Source: Clusia tigrina (taxonomy: Eukaryota; Arthropoda; Insecta; Diptera; Clusiidae). From it: a stretch of DNA of 64,000 nt. The DNA lies in the NCBI GenBank assembly GCA_920105625.2, contig CAKKTE020000052.1:930001-994000 (forward strand), in the 5' to 3' direction. Positions 53,072 to 64,000 of the stretch are shown one piece after another (within the stretch, counting starts at the first letter, position 1; each line of letters begins with the position of its first letter). The notes beneath the pieces are model-generated. The model ran no database searches, had not been told where the DNA came from, and saw only the letters and a program-made list of their open reading frames with translations. The translations under genes were made by a program, and so were the position numbers.

Positions 53072-55814
53072 CAAATCAAACACTGATAAAACTTCCCACG
53101 GCCCTAACTTCTATACTGTATGTCCTACACCTATCAAAGTTTGCAACATACAAATGCTTGTAACTTTTTACTGGAGCGTCATAAAACCTTGAAATTTTGT
53201 AACAATAAAGTACTCGAGCCTCTTGTCAATTTAAACTATCGCTCAAAGCTATGCTACCCGTGAGTCCCGAATCAAACACTGATAAAACTTCAAATGGCCC
53301 TAACTTCTATACGGTACGTCCTACACTATCAAAGTTGGCAACAAACAAATGCTTGTAACTTTTTACTGGAGCGTCATAAAACCTTGAAACTTTGTAACAA
53401 TAAAGACCTCGAGCCTCTTGTCAATTTAAGCTATCGCTCAAAGCTATGCTACCCTTGAGTCCCAAATCAAACAATGATAAAACTTCAAATGGCTCCTACT
53501 TCTATACGGTACGTCCTACACTTATCAAAGTTTTCAACATACAAATGCTTGTAACTTTTTGCTGAAGCGTCATAAAACCTTGAAATTTTGTACCAATAAA
53601 GACCTCGAGCCTCTTGTCAATTTAAGCTATCGCTCAAAGCTATGCTACCCTTGAGTCCCAAATCAAACACTGATAAAACTTCAAACGGCACTACCTTCTA
53701 TACAGTACGTCCTACATTTATCAAAGTTTGCAACATACAAATGCTTGTAACTTTTTACTGGAGCGTCATAAAACCTTGAAATTTTGTAACAATAAAGTAC
53801 TCGAGCCTCTTCTCAATTTAAACTATCGCTCAAAGCTATGCTACCCTTGAGTCCCAAATCAAACACTGATAAAACTTCAAATGGCTCCTACTTCTATACG
53901 GTACGTCCTACACTTATCAAAGTTTGCAACATTCAAATGCTTGTAACTTTTTGTTGAAGCGTCATAAAACCTTGAAATTTTGTACCAATAAAGACCTCGA
54001 GCCTCTTGTCAATTTAAGCTATCGCTGAAAGCTATGCTACCCTTGAGTCCCAAATCAAACACAGGTAAAATTTCAAATGGCCCTAATTTCTATACGGTAC
54101 GTCCTGCACCTATCAAAGTTTGAAACATAAAAATGCTTGTAACTTTTTACTGGAGCGTCATAAAACCTTGAAATATTCTAACAATAACGTACTCGAGCCT
54201 CTTGTCAATTTAAGCTATCGCACAAAGCTATGCTACCCTTGAGTCCCAAATGAAACACTGCTAAAATTTCAAATAGCCCTAATTTCTATACGGTACGTCC
54301 TGCACCTATCAAAGTTTGCAACATAAAAATGCTTGTAACTTTTTACTGGAGCGTCATAAAATCTGGAAATTTTGTAACAATAAAGTACTCGAGCATCTTG
54401 TCAATTTAAGCTATCGCTCAAAGCTCTGCTACCCTTGAGTCTCAAATCAAACACTGATAAAATTTCTCACGGCCCTAACTTCTATACAGTACGTCCTACA
54501 CCTACCAAAGTTTGCAATATACAAATGCTTGTAACTTTTTACTGGAGCGTCATAAAACCTTGAAATTTTGTAACAATAAAGACCTGGAGCCTCTGTTCAA
54601 TTTAAGCTATCGCTCAAGGCTATGCTACCCTTGAGTCCCAAATCAAACAATGATAAAACTTCAAATGGCCCTAACTTTTATACTGTACGTCCTACACCTA
54701 TCAAAGTTTGCAACATACAAATGCTTGTAACTTTTTATTGGAGCGTCATAAAACCTTGAAATTTTGTAACAATAAAGTACTCGAGCCTCTTCTCAATTTA
54801 AACTATCGCTCAAAGCTATGCTACCCTTGAGTCCCAAATCAAACAATGATAAAACTTCAAATGGCCCCTACTTCTATGCGGTACGTCCTACACCTATCAA
54901 AGTTTGCAACATACAAATGCTTGTAACTTTTTACTGGAGCGTCATAAAACCTTGAAATTTTGTAACAATAAAGTACTCGAGCCTCTTGTCAATTTAAGCT
55001 ATCGCTCAAAGCTATGCTACCCTTGAGTCCCGAATCAAACACTGATAAAACTTCAAATGGCCCTAACTTCTCTACGGTACGTCCTACACCTATCAAAGTT
55101 GGCAACAAACAAATGCTTGTAACTTTTTACTGGAGCGTCATAAAACCTTGAAACTTTGTAACAATAAAGACCTCGAGCCTCTTGTCAATTTAAGCTATCG
55201 CTCAAAGCTATGCTACCCTTGAGTCCCAAATCAAACAATGATAAAACTTCAAATGGCCCTAACTTCTATACGGTACGTCCTACACCTAACTAAATTTGCA
55301 ACATACAAATGCTTGTAACTTTTTACAGGAGCGTCATAAAATCTTGAAAATTTGTAAGAATAAAGACCTCGAGCCTCTGTTCGATTTAAGCTATCGCTCA
55401 AAGCTATGCTACCCTTGAGTCCCAAATCAAACAATGATAAAACTTCAAATGGCCCTAACTTCTGTACGGTACGTCCTACACCTATCAAAGTTTGGAACAT
55501 ACAAACGCTTGTAACTTTTTACTGGGGCGTCATAAAACTTTGAAATTTTGTAACAATAAAGTACTCGAGCCTCTTGTCAATTTAATCTATCGCTCAAAGC
55601 TCTGCTACCCTTGAGTCCCAAATCAAACACTGATAAAACTGCAAATGGCCCTAACTTCTATACGGTACGTCCTACACCTATCAAAGTTTGCAACATACAA
55701 ATGCTTGTAACTTTTTACTGGAGCGTCATAAAACCTTGAAATTTTGTAACAATAAAGTACTCGAGCCTCTTGTCAATTTAAGCTATCGCTCAAAGCTATG
55801 CTACCCTTGAGTCC
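53072..55814 (+). repeat. 2743-bp higher-order unit (14 monomers), copy 2
   Basis: The tandem partner of 50329-53071. All tags above recur in order, and I did not notice a base difference in the stretches I compared directly. The end is near 55835, where the next bases read aaaactgcaaatgg against aaaacttcccacgg. The high similarity suggests recent duplication. Confidence 0.94.
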
Positions 55815-56658
55815 CAAATCAAACACTGATAAAACTGCAAATGGCCCTAACTTCTATACGGTACGTCCTACACTTATCAAAGTTTGCAACATACAAATGC
55901 TTGTAACTTTTTACTGGAGCGTCATAAAACCTTGAAATTTTGTTAGAATAGAGACCACGAGCCTCTTGTCAATTTAAGCTATCACTCAAAGCTATGCTAC
56001 CCTTGAGTCCCAAATCAAACAATGATAGAACTTCAAATGGCCCTAACTTCTATACGGTACGTCCTACACCTAACAAAGTTTGCAACATACAAATGCTTGT
56101 AACTTTTTACTGGAGCGTCATAAAACCTTGAAATTTTGTAACAATAAAGACCTCGAGCCTCTGTTCAATTTAAGCTATCGCTCAAAGCTATGCTACCCTT
56201 GAGTCCCAAATCAAACAATGATAAAACTTCAAATGGCCCTAACTTCAATACGGTACGTCCTACACCTATCAAAGTTTGCAACATACAAATGCTTGTAACT
56301 TTTTACTGGAGCGTCATAAAACCTTGAAATTTTGTAACAATAAAGTACTCGAGCCTCTTCTCAATTTAAACTATCGCTCAAAGCTATGCTACCCTTGAGT
56401 CCCAAATCAAACAATGATAGAACTTCAAATGGCCCTAACTTCAATACGGTACGTCCTACACCTATCAAAGTTTGCAACATACAAATGCTTGTAACTTTTT
56501 ATTGGAGCGTCATAAAACCTTGAAATTTTGTAACAATAAAGTACTCGAGCCTCTTCTCAATTTAAACTATCGCTCAAAGCTATGCTACCCTTGAGTCCCA
56601 AATCAAACAATGATAAAACTTCAAATGACCCCTACTTCTATGCGGTACGTCCTACACC
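55815..56658 (+). repeat. Connector of about four monomers before the 3089-bp unit
   Basis: These monomers match the start of the next unit: 55249-56350 aligns with 56817-57870 at 1568 and then 1521, the 47-bp change being the deletion at 57202. The variant gttagaatagagaccacg near 55943 is the same as near 60553. The monomers near 56400-56650 (cttcaatacgg, aaatgacccctac) are not carried into the later 3089-bp copies. Confidence 0.8.
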
Positions 56659-59600
56659 TATCAAAGTTTGCAACATACAAATGCTTGTAACTTTTTACTG
56701 GAGCGTCATAAAACCTTGAAATTTTGTAACAATAAAGTACTCGAGCCTCTTGTCAATTTAAGCTATCGCCCAAAGCTATGCTACCCTTGAGTCCCGAATC
56801 AAACACTGATAAAACTTCAAATGGCCCTAACTTCTATACGGTACGTCCTACACCTAACTAAATTTGCAACATACAAATGCTTGTAACTTTTTACAGGAGC
56901 GTCATAAAATCTTGAAAATTTGTAACAATAAAGACCTCGAGCCTCTGTTCGATTTAAGCTATCGCTCAAAGCTATGCTACCCTTGAGTCCCAAATCAAAC
57001 AATGATAAAACTTCAAATGGCCCTAGCTTCTGTACGGTACGTCCTACACCTATCAAAGTTTGGAACATACAAACGCTTGTAACTTTTTACTGGGGCGTCA
57101 TAAAACTTTGAAATTTTGTAACAATAAAGTACTCGAGCCTCTTGTCAATTTAAGCTATCGCTCAAAGCTATGCTACCCTTGAGTCCCAAATCAAACACTG
57201 ATCAAAGTTTGCAACATACAAATGCTTGTAACTTTTTACTGGAGAGTCATAAAACCTTGAAATTTTGTAACAATAAAGTACTCGAGCCTCTTGTCAATTT
57301 AAGCTATCGCTCAAAGCTATGCTACCCTTGAGTCCCAAATCAAACACTGATAAAACTGCAAATGGCCCTAACTTCTATACGGTACGTCCTACACTTATCA
57401 AAGTTTGCAACATACAAATGCTTGTAACTTTTTACTGGAGCGTCATAAAACCTTGAAATTTTGTTAGAATAAAGACCACGAGCCTCTTGTCAATTTAAGC
57501 TATCGCTCAAAGCTATGCTACCCTTGAGTCCCAAATCAAACAATGATAGAACTTCAAATGGCCCTAACTTCTATACGGTACATCCTACACCTAACAAAGT
57601 TTGCAACATACAAATGCTTGTAACTTTTTACTGGAGCGTCATAAAACCTTGAAATTTTGTAACAATAAAGACCTCGAGCCTCTGTTCAATTTAAGCTATC
57701 GCTCAAAGCTATGCTACCCTTGAGTCCCAAATCAAACAATGATAAAACTTCAAATGGCCCTAACTTCAATACGGTACGTCCTACACCTATCAAAGTTTGC
57801 AACATACAAATGCTTGTAACTTTTTACTGGAGCGTCATAAAACCTTGAAATTTTGTAACAATAAAGACCTCGAGCCTCTGTTCAATTTAAGCTATCGCTC
57901 AAAGCTATGCTACCCTTGAGTCCCAAATCAAACAATGATATAACTTCAAATGGCCCTAACTTCTATACGGTACGTCCTACACCTATCAAAGTTGGCAACA
58001 TACACATGCTTGTAACTTTTTACTGGAGCGTCATAAAACCTTGAAATTTTGTAACAATAAAGACCTCGAGCCTCTTGTCAACTTAAGCTATCGCTCGAAG
58101 CTATGCCAACCTTGAGTCCCAAATCAATCACTGGTAAAATTTCAAATGGCCGTAATTTCTATACGGTACGTCCTGCACCTATCAAAGTTTGCAACATAAA
58201 AATGCAAATAACTTTTTACTGGAGCGTCATAAAACCTTGAAATTTTGTAACAATTAAGTACTCGAGCCTCTTGTCAATTTAAGCTATCGGTCAAAGCTAT
58301 GCTACCCTTGAGTCCCGAATCAAACACTGATAAAACTTCAAATGGCCCTAACTTCTATACGGTACGTCCTACACCTGTCAAAGTTGGCAACATACAAATG
58401 CTTGTAACTTTTTACTGGAGCGTCATAAAACCTTGAAATTTTGTAACAATAAAGACCTCGAGCCTCTGTTCAATTTAAGCTATCGCTCAAAGCTATGCTA
58501 CCCTTGAGTCCCAAATCAAACAATGATAAAACTTCAAATGGCCCTGACTTCTATACGGTACGTCCTACACCTATCAAAGTTTGCAACATACAAATGCTTG
58601 TAACTTTTTACTGGAGCGTAATAAAACCTTGAGATTTTGTAACAATAAAGTACTCGAGCCTCTTCTCAATTTAAACTATCGCTCAAAGCTATGCTACCCT
58701 TGATTCCCAAATCAAACACTGATATAACTTTAAATGGCCCTAACTTATATACGGTACGTCCTACACCTATCAAAGTTGGCAACATACAAATGCTTGTAAC
58801 TTTTTACTGGAGCGTCATAAAACCTTGAAATTTTGTAACAATAAAGACCTCAAGCCTCTTGTCAATTTAAGCTATCGCTCAAAGCTATGCTACCCTTGAG
58901 TCCCAAATCAAACAATGATAGACCTTCAAATGGCCCTAACTTCTATACGGTACGTCCTACACTTATCAAAGTTTGCAACATACAAATGCTTGTAACTTTT
59001 TACTGGAGCGTCATAAAACCTTGAAATTTTGTAACAATAAAGACCTCGAGCCTCTTGTCAACTTAAGCTATCGCTCGAAGCTATGCCAACCTTGAGTCCC
59101 AAATCAAACAATGATAAAACTTCAAATGGCCCTAACTTCTATACGGTACGTCCTACACCTATCAAAGTTTGCAACATACAAATGCTTGTAACTTTTTACT
59201 GGAGCGTCATAAAACCTTGACATTTTTTTACAATAAAGTACTCGAGCCTCTTCTCAATTTAAACTATCGCTCAAAGCTATGCTACCCTTGAGTCCCAAAT
59301 CAAACACTGATAAAACTTCAAATGGCCCTAACTTCTATACGGTACGTCCTACACTTATCAAAGTTTGCAACATACAAATGCTTGTAACTTTTTACTGGAG
59401 CGTCATAAAACCATGAAATTTTGTAACAATAAAGTACTCGAGCCTCTTGTCAATTTAAGCTATCGCTCAAAGCTATGCTACCCTTGAGTCCCAAATCAAT
59501 CACTGGTAAAATTTCAAATGGCCGTAATTTTTATACGGTACGTCCTACACCTATCAAAGGTGGCAACATACAAATGCTTGTAACTTTTTATTGGAGCGTC

Positions 59601-59747
59601 ATAAAACCTTGAAATTTTGTAACAATAAAGTACTCGAGCCTCTTGTCAATTTAAGCTATCGCTAAAAGCTATGCTACCCTTGAGTCCCAAATCAAACAAT
59701 GATAGACCTTCAAATGGCCCTAACTTCTATACGGTACGTCCTACACT
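56659..59747 (+). repeat. 3089-bp higher-order unit (16 monomers, one truncated), copy 1
   Basis: It matches 59748-62836 at a constant offset of 3089, which is 16 x 196 = 3136 minus the 47-bp deletion at 57202. Private bases include a G at 57026 (A at 60115), an A at 57245 (C at 60334) and ggtacatcc near 57583 (ggtacgtcc in the others). The left edge is at 56658/59747, where cacct and cactt differ. Confidence 0.96.
57190..57215 (+). repeat. 149-bp truncated monomer junction (47-bp deletion), copy 1
   Basis: The sequence cactgat is joined directly to caaagtttgc between 57202 and 57203, removing the 47 bases normally between them, including the cggtacgtcc motif. The dinucleotide AT precedes both break points, a possible microhomology. 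Confidence 0.93.
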
Positions 59748-62700
59748 TATCAAAGTTTGCAACATACAAATGCTTGTAACTTTTTACTGGAGCGTCATAA
59801 AACCTTGAAATTTTGTAACAATAAAGTACTCGAGCCTCTTGTCAATTTAAGCTATCGCCCAAAGCTATGCTACCCTTGAGTCCCGAATCAAACACTGATA
59901 AAACTTCAAATGGCCCTAACTTCTATACGGTACGTCCTACACCTAACTAAATTTGCAACATACAAATGCTTGTAACTTTTTACAGGAGCGTCATAAAATC
60001 TTGAAAATTTGTAACAATAAAGACCTCGAGCCTCTGTTCGATTTAAGCTATCGCTCAAAGCTATGCTACCCTTGAGTCCCAAATCAAACAATGATAAAAC
60101 TTCAAATGGCCCTAACTTCTGTACGGTACGTCCTACACCTATCAAAGTTTGGAACATACAAACGCTTGTAACTTTTTACTGGGGCGTCATAAAACTTTGA
60201 AATTTTGTAACAATAAAGTACTCGAGCCTCTTGTCAATTTAAGCTATCGCTCAAAGCTATGCTACCCTTGAGTCCCAAATCAAACACTGATCAAAGTTTG
60301 CAACATACAAATGCTTGTAACTTTTTACTGGAGCGTCATAAAACCTTGAAATTTTGTAACAATAAAGTACTCGAGCCTCTTGTCAATTTAAGCTATCGCT
60401 CAAAGCTATGCTACCCTTGAGTCCCAAATCAAACACTGATAAAACTGCAAATGGCCCTAACTTCTATACGGTACGTCCTACACTTATCAAAGTTTGCAAC
60501 ATACAAATGCTTGTAACTTTTTACTGGAGCGTCATAAAACCTTGAAATTTTGTTAGAATAGAGACCACGAGCCTCTTGTCAATTTAAGCTATCGCTCAAA
60601 GCTATGCTACCCTTGAGTCCCAAATCAAACAATGATAGAACTTCAAATGGCCCTAACTTCTATACGGTACGTCCTACACCTAACAAAGTTTGCAACATAC
60701 AAATGCTTGTAACTTTTTACTGGAGCGTCATAAAACCTTGAAATTTTGTAACAATAAAGACCTCGAGCCTCTGTTCAATTTAAGCTATCGCTCAAAGCTA
60801 TGCTACCCTTGAGTCCCAAATCAAACAATGATAAAACTTCAAATGGCCCTAACTTCAATACGGTACGTCCTACACCTATCAAAGTTTGCAACATACAAAT
60901 GCTTGTAACTTTTTACTGGAGCGTCATAAAACCTTGAAATTTTGTAACAATAAAGACCTCGAGCCTCTGTTCAATTTAAGCTATCGCTCAAAGCTATGCT
61001 ACCCTTGAGTCCCAAATCAAACAATGATATAACTTCAAATGGCCCTAACTTCTATACGGTACGTCCTACACCTATCAAAGTTGGCAACATACACATGCTT
61101 GTAACTTTTTACTGGAGCGTCATAAAACCTTGAAATTTTGTAACAATAAAGACCTCGAGCCTCTTGTCAACTTAAGCTATCGCTCGAAGCTATGCCAACC
61201 TTGAGTCCCAAATCAATCACTGGTAAAATTTCAAATGGCCGTAATTTCTATACGGTACGTCCTGCACCTATCAAAGTTTGCAACATAAAAATGCAAATAA
61301 CTTTTTACTGGAGCGTCATAAAACCTTGAAATTTTGTAACAATTAAGTACTCGAGCCTCTTGTCAATTTAAGCTATCGGTCAAAGCTATGCTACCCTTGA
61401 GTCCCGAATCAAACACTGATAAAACTTCAAATGGCCCTAACTTCTATACGGTACGTCCTACACCTGTCAAAGTTGGCAACATACAAATGCTTGTAACTTT
61501 TTACTGGAGCGTCATAAAACCTTGAAATTTTGTAACAATAAAGACCTCGAGCCTCTGTTCAATTTAAGCTATCGCTCAAAGCTATGCTACCCTTGAGTCC
61601 CAAATCAAACAATGATAAAACTTCAAATGGCCCTGACTTCTATACGGTACGTCCTACACCTATCAAAGTTTGCAACATACAAATGCTTGTAACTTTTTAC
61701 TGGAGCGTAATAAAACCTTGAGATTTTGTAACAATAAAGTACTCGAGCCTCTTCTCAATTTAAACTATCGCTCAAAGCTATGCTACCCTTGATTCCCAAA
61801 TCAAACACTGATATAACTTTAAATGGCCCTAACTTATATACGGTACGTCCTACACCTATCAAAGTTGGCAACATACAAATGCTTGTAACTTTTTACTGGA
61901 GCGTCATAAAACCTTGAAATTTTGTAACAATAAAGACCTCAAGCCTCTTGTCAATTTAAGCTATCGCTCAAAGCTATGCTACCCTTGAGTCCCAAATCAA
62001 ACAATGATAGACCTTCAAATGGCCCTAACTTCTATACGGTACGTCCTACACTTATCAAAGTTTGCAACATACAAATGCTTGTAACTTTTTACTGGAGCGT
62101 CATAAAACCTTGAAATTTTGTAACAATAAAGACCTCGAGCCTCTTGTCAACTTAAGCTATCGCTCGAAGCTATGCCAACCTTGAGTCCCAAATCAAACAA
62201 TGATAAAACTTCAAATGGCCCTAACTTCTATACGGTACGTCCTACACCTAACAAAGTTTGCAACATACAAATGCTTGTAACTTTTTACTGGAGCGTCATA
62301 AAACCTTGACATTTTTTTACAATAAAGTACTCGAGCCTCTTCTCAATTTAAACTATCGCTCAAAGCTATGCTACCCTTGAGTCCCAAATCAAACACTGAT
62401 AAAACTTCAAATGGCCCTAACTTCTATACGGTACGTCCTACACTTATCAAAGTTTGCAACATACAAATGCTTGTAACTTTTTACTGGAGCGTCATAAAAC
62501 CATGAAATTTTGTAACAATAAAGTACTCGAGCCTCTTGTCAATTTAAGCTATCGCTCAAAGCTATGCTACCCTTGAGTCCCAAATCAATCACTGGTAAAA
62601 TTTCAAATGGCCGTAATTTTTATACGGTACGTCCTACACCTATCAAAGGTGGCAACATACAAATGCTTGTAACTTTTTATTGGAGCGTCATAAAACCTTG

Positions 62701-62836
62701 AAATTTTGTAACAATAAAGTACTCGAGCCTCTTGTCAATTTAAGCTATCGCTAAAAGCTATGCTACCCTTGAGTCCCAAATCAAACAATGATAGACCTTC
62801 AAATGGCCCTAACTTCTATACGGTACGTCCTACACT
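59748..62836 (+). repeat. 3089-bp higher-order unit (16 monomers, one truncated), copy 2
   Basis: The middle copy, flanked by copies on both sides in exact register. Its own variants include agaatagagacc at 60555, where copies 1 and 3 have agaataaagacc, and cacctaacaaag near 62246, where copy 1 has cacctatcaaag near 59157. Unit-specific tags are aaatgcaaataac, cttgagattttg, cttgacattttttt, ctcaagcctc and caaaggtggc. Confidence 0.96.
60279..60304 (+). repeat. 149-bp truncated monomer junction, copy 2
   Basis: The same join (between 60291 and 60292) one 3089-bp unit downstream, so it was copied, not formed anew. Confidence 0.93.
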
Positions 62837-64000
62837 TATCAAAGTTTGCAACATACAAATGCTTGTAACTTTTTACTGGAGCGTCATAAAACCTTGAAAT
62901 TTTGTAACAATAAAGTACTCGAGCCTCTTGTCAATTTAAGCTATCGCCCAAAGCTATGCTACCCTTGAGTCCCGAATCAAACACTGATAAAACTTCAAAT
63001 GGCCCTAACTTCTATACGGTACGTCCTACACCTAACTAAATTTGCAACATACAAATGCTTGTAACTTTTTACAGGAGCGTCATAAAATCTTGAAAATTTG
63101 TAACAATAAAGACCTCGAGCCTCTGTTCGATTTAAGCTATCGCTCAAAGCTATGCTACCCTTGAGTCCCAAATCAAACAATGATAAAACTTCAAATGGCC
63201 CTAACTTCTGTACGGTACGTCCTACACCTATCAAAGTTTGGAACATACAAACGCTTGTAACTTTTTACTGGGGCGTCATAAAACTTTGAAATTTTGTAAC
63301 AATAAAGTACTCGAGCCTCTTGTCAATTTAAGCTATCGCTCAAAGCTATGCTACCCTTGAGTCCCAAATCAAACACTGATCAAAGTTTGCAACATACAAA
63401 TGCTTGTAACTTTTTACTGGAGCGTCATAAAACCTTGAAATTTTGTAACAATAAAGTACTCGAGCCTCTTGTCAATTTAAGCTATCGCTCAAAGCTATGC
63501 TACCCTTGAGTCCCAAATCAAACACTGATAAAACTGCAAATGGCCCTAACTTCTATACGGTACGTCCTACACTTATCAAAGTTTGCAACATACAAATGCT
63601 TGTAACTTTTTACTGGAGCGTCATAAAACCTTGAAATTTTGTTAGAATAAAGACCACGAGCCTCTTGTCAATTTAAGCTATCGCTCAAAGCTATGCTACC
63701 CTTGAGTCCCAAATCAAACAATGATAGAACTTCAAATGGCCCTAACTTCTATACGGTACGTCCTACACCTAACAAAGTTTGCAACATACAAATGCTTGTA
63801 ACTTTTTACTGGAGCGTCATAAAACCTTGAAATTTTGTAACAATAAAGACCTCGAGCCTCTGTTCAATTTAAGCTATCGCTCAAAGCTATGCTACCCTTG
63901 AGTCCCAAATCAAACAATGATAAAACTTCAAATGGCCCTAACTTCAATACGGTACGTCCTACACCTATCAAAGTTTGCAACATACAAATGCTTGTAACTT
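62837..64000 (+). repeat. 3089-bp higher-order unit, partial copy 3, runs off the window
   Basis: The first 1164 bases of a third copy, including the 47-bp-deleted monomer. It is still in exact register at the window edge, so this higher-order repeat continues to the right. Confidence 0.95.
63368..63393 (+). repeat. 149-bp truncated monomer junction, copy 3
   Basis: The same join (between 63380 and 63381), third occurrence. It is the best single marker for this higher-order repeat. Confidence 0.93.

Larger units (their letters stand above)
1..64000 (+). repeat. 196-bp satellite DNA array, about 326 head-to-tail monomers
   Basis: The same motif returns every 196 bases from the first base to the last; for example the junction motif tgataaaacttc or its variants begins near 195, 391, 587 and onward in register. 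All monomers read in one direction, and I found no inverted copy or foreign insertion. A typical monomer holds 73 G or C in 196 bases (37%). Monomers differ from each other by substitutions at a limited set of positions, with few indels. Blocks of many monomers are near-identical, so the array has higher-order organisation. Both ends are open, so the true array is larger. A length near one nucleosome plus linker is common for centromeric and pericentromeric satellites (known of such families); that this array is centromeric is inference only. Confidence 0.98.

Noticed and set aside
1..64000. CRISPR array
   Set aside because: Regular spacing is present, but the whole 196-bp period is repeated; there are no unique spacers and no cas genes.
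1..64000. A gene-encoded novel system hidden between repeats
   Set aside because: No stretch departs from the monomer by more than a small indel, so there is no room for a gene. Any novelty here is structural.
1..64000. Assignment to a named satellite family or species
   Set aside because: I do not recognise the consensus with confidence. A database search of the 196-bp consensus against repeat libraries would decide it.
1..64000. Possibility that the block duplications are assembly artefacts
   Set aside because: Not fully excluded, but the copies carry private substitutions and different local gains (for example 8-mer doubled versus single), which simple assembly duplication would not produce. 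Spanning long reads would settle it.

Overview
The whole 64 kb window is one uninterrupted tandem array of a single satellite DNA family. The monomer is 196 bp, about 37% G+C, with every copy in the same orientation. Roughly 326 monomers fill the window, and the array runs off both ends. I found no protein gene, RNA gene, transposon, microsatellite tract, inversion or unique sequence. This is eukaryotic heterochromatin of the centromeric, pericentromeric or subtelomeric kind. A plant is my best guess, from monomer size and base composition, but I cannot name the species and hold the kingdom call loosely.

The information lies in how the monomers are arranged. Sequence variants, and a few small indels that break the 196-bp register, act as tags. 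They show that blocks of 7 to 22 monomers, and one block of more than 12 kb, have been copied as units. Left part (1-32 kb): a mosaic start (1-4175); a tandem pair of 2579-bp 13-mers (4176-9333); a block Y (9651-18331) containing a 1567-bp 8-mer pair (12251-15384); a bridge (18332-19430); then a second copy of the same landscape, X' (19430-23360, including the start of a 1372-bp 7-mer pair) and Y' (24967-32081). Offsets between the two landscapes step through 16719, 14140, 15316 and 13749 bp. The steps are accounted for by the local 13-mer, 7-mer and 8-mer gains, apart from one monomer.

Middle (32-50 kb): three copies of a 1764-bp 9-mer (32957-38.2 kb), overlapped by a tandem pair of 4295-bp units (36296-44885), then a looser pair with whole-monomer gains (about 43.98-49.2 kb). 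Right part (50-64 kb): a tandem pair of 2743-bp 14-mers (50329-55814) and a 3089-bp 16-mer repeated 2.4 times to the window end (56659-64000). The 3089-bp copies differ at only scattered bases and look like the youngest, most homogenised part.

Short open reading frames of 61-83 codons recur along the array, but they are by-products of the repeat: 196 is not a multiple of 3, so every frame is broken within a few hundred bases. There is no gene interplay to describe. The interest is in the nested higher-order structure and its order of events, the near-invariant CTCGAG site in each monomer, the linked variant haplotypes, and variants at CpG sites that look like methyl-cytosine decay.
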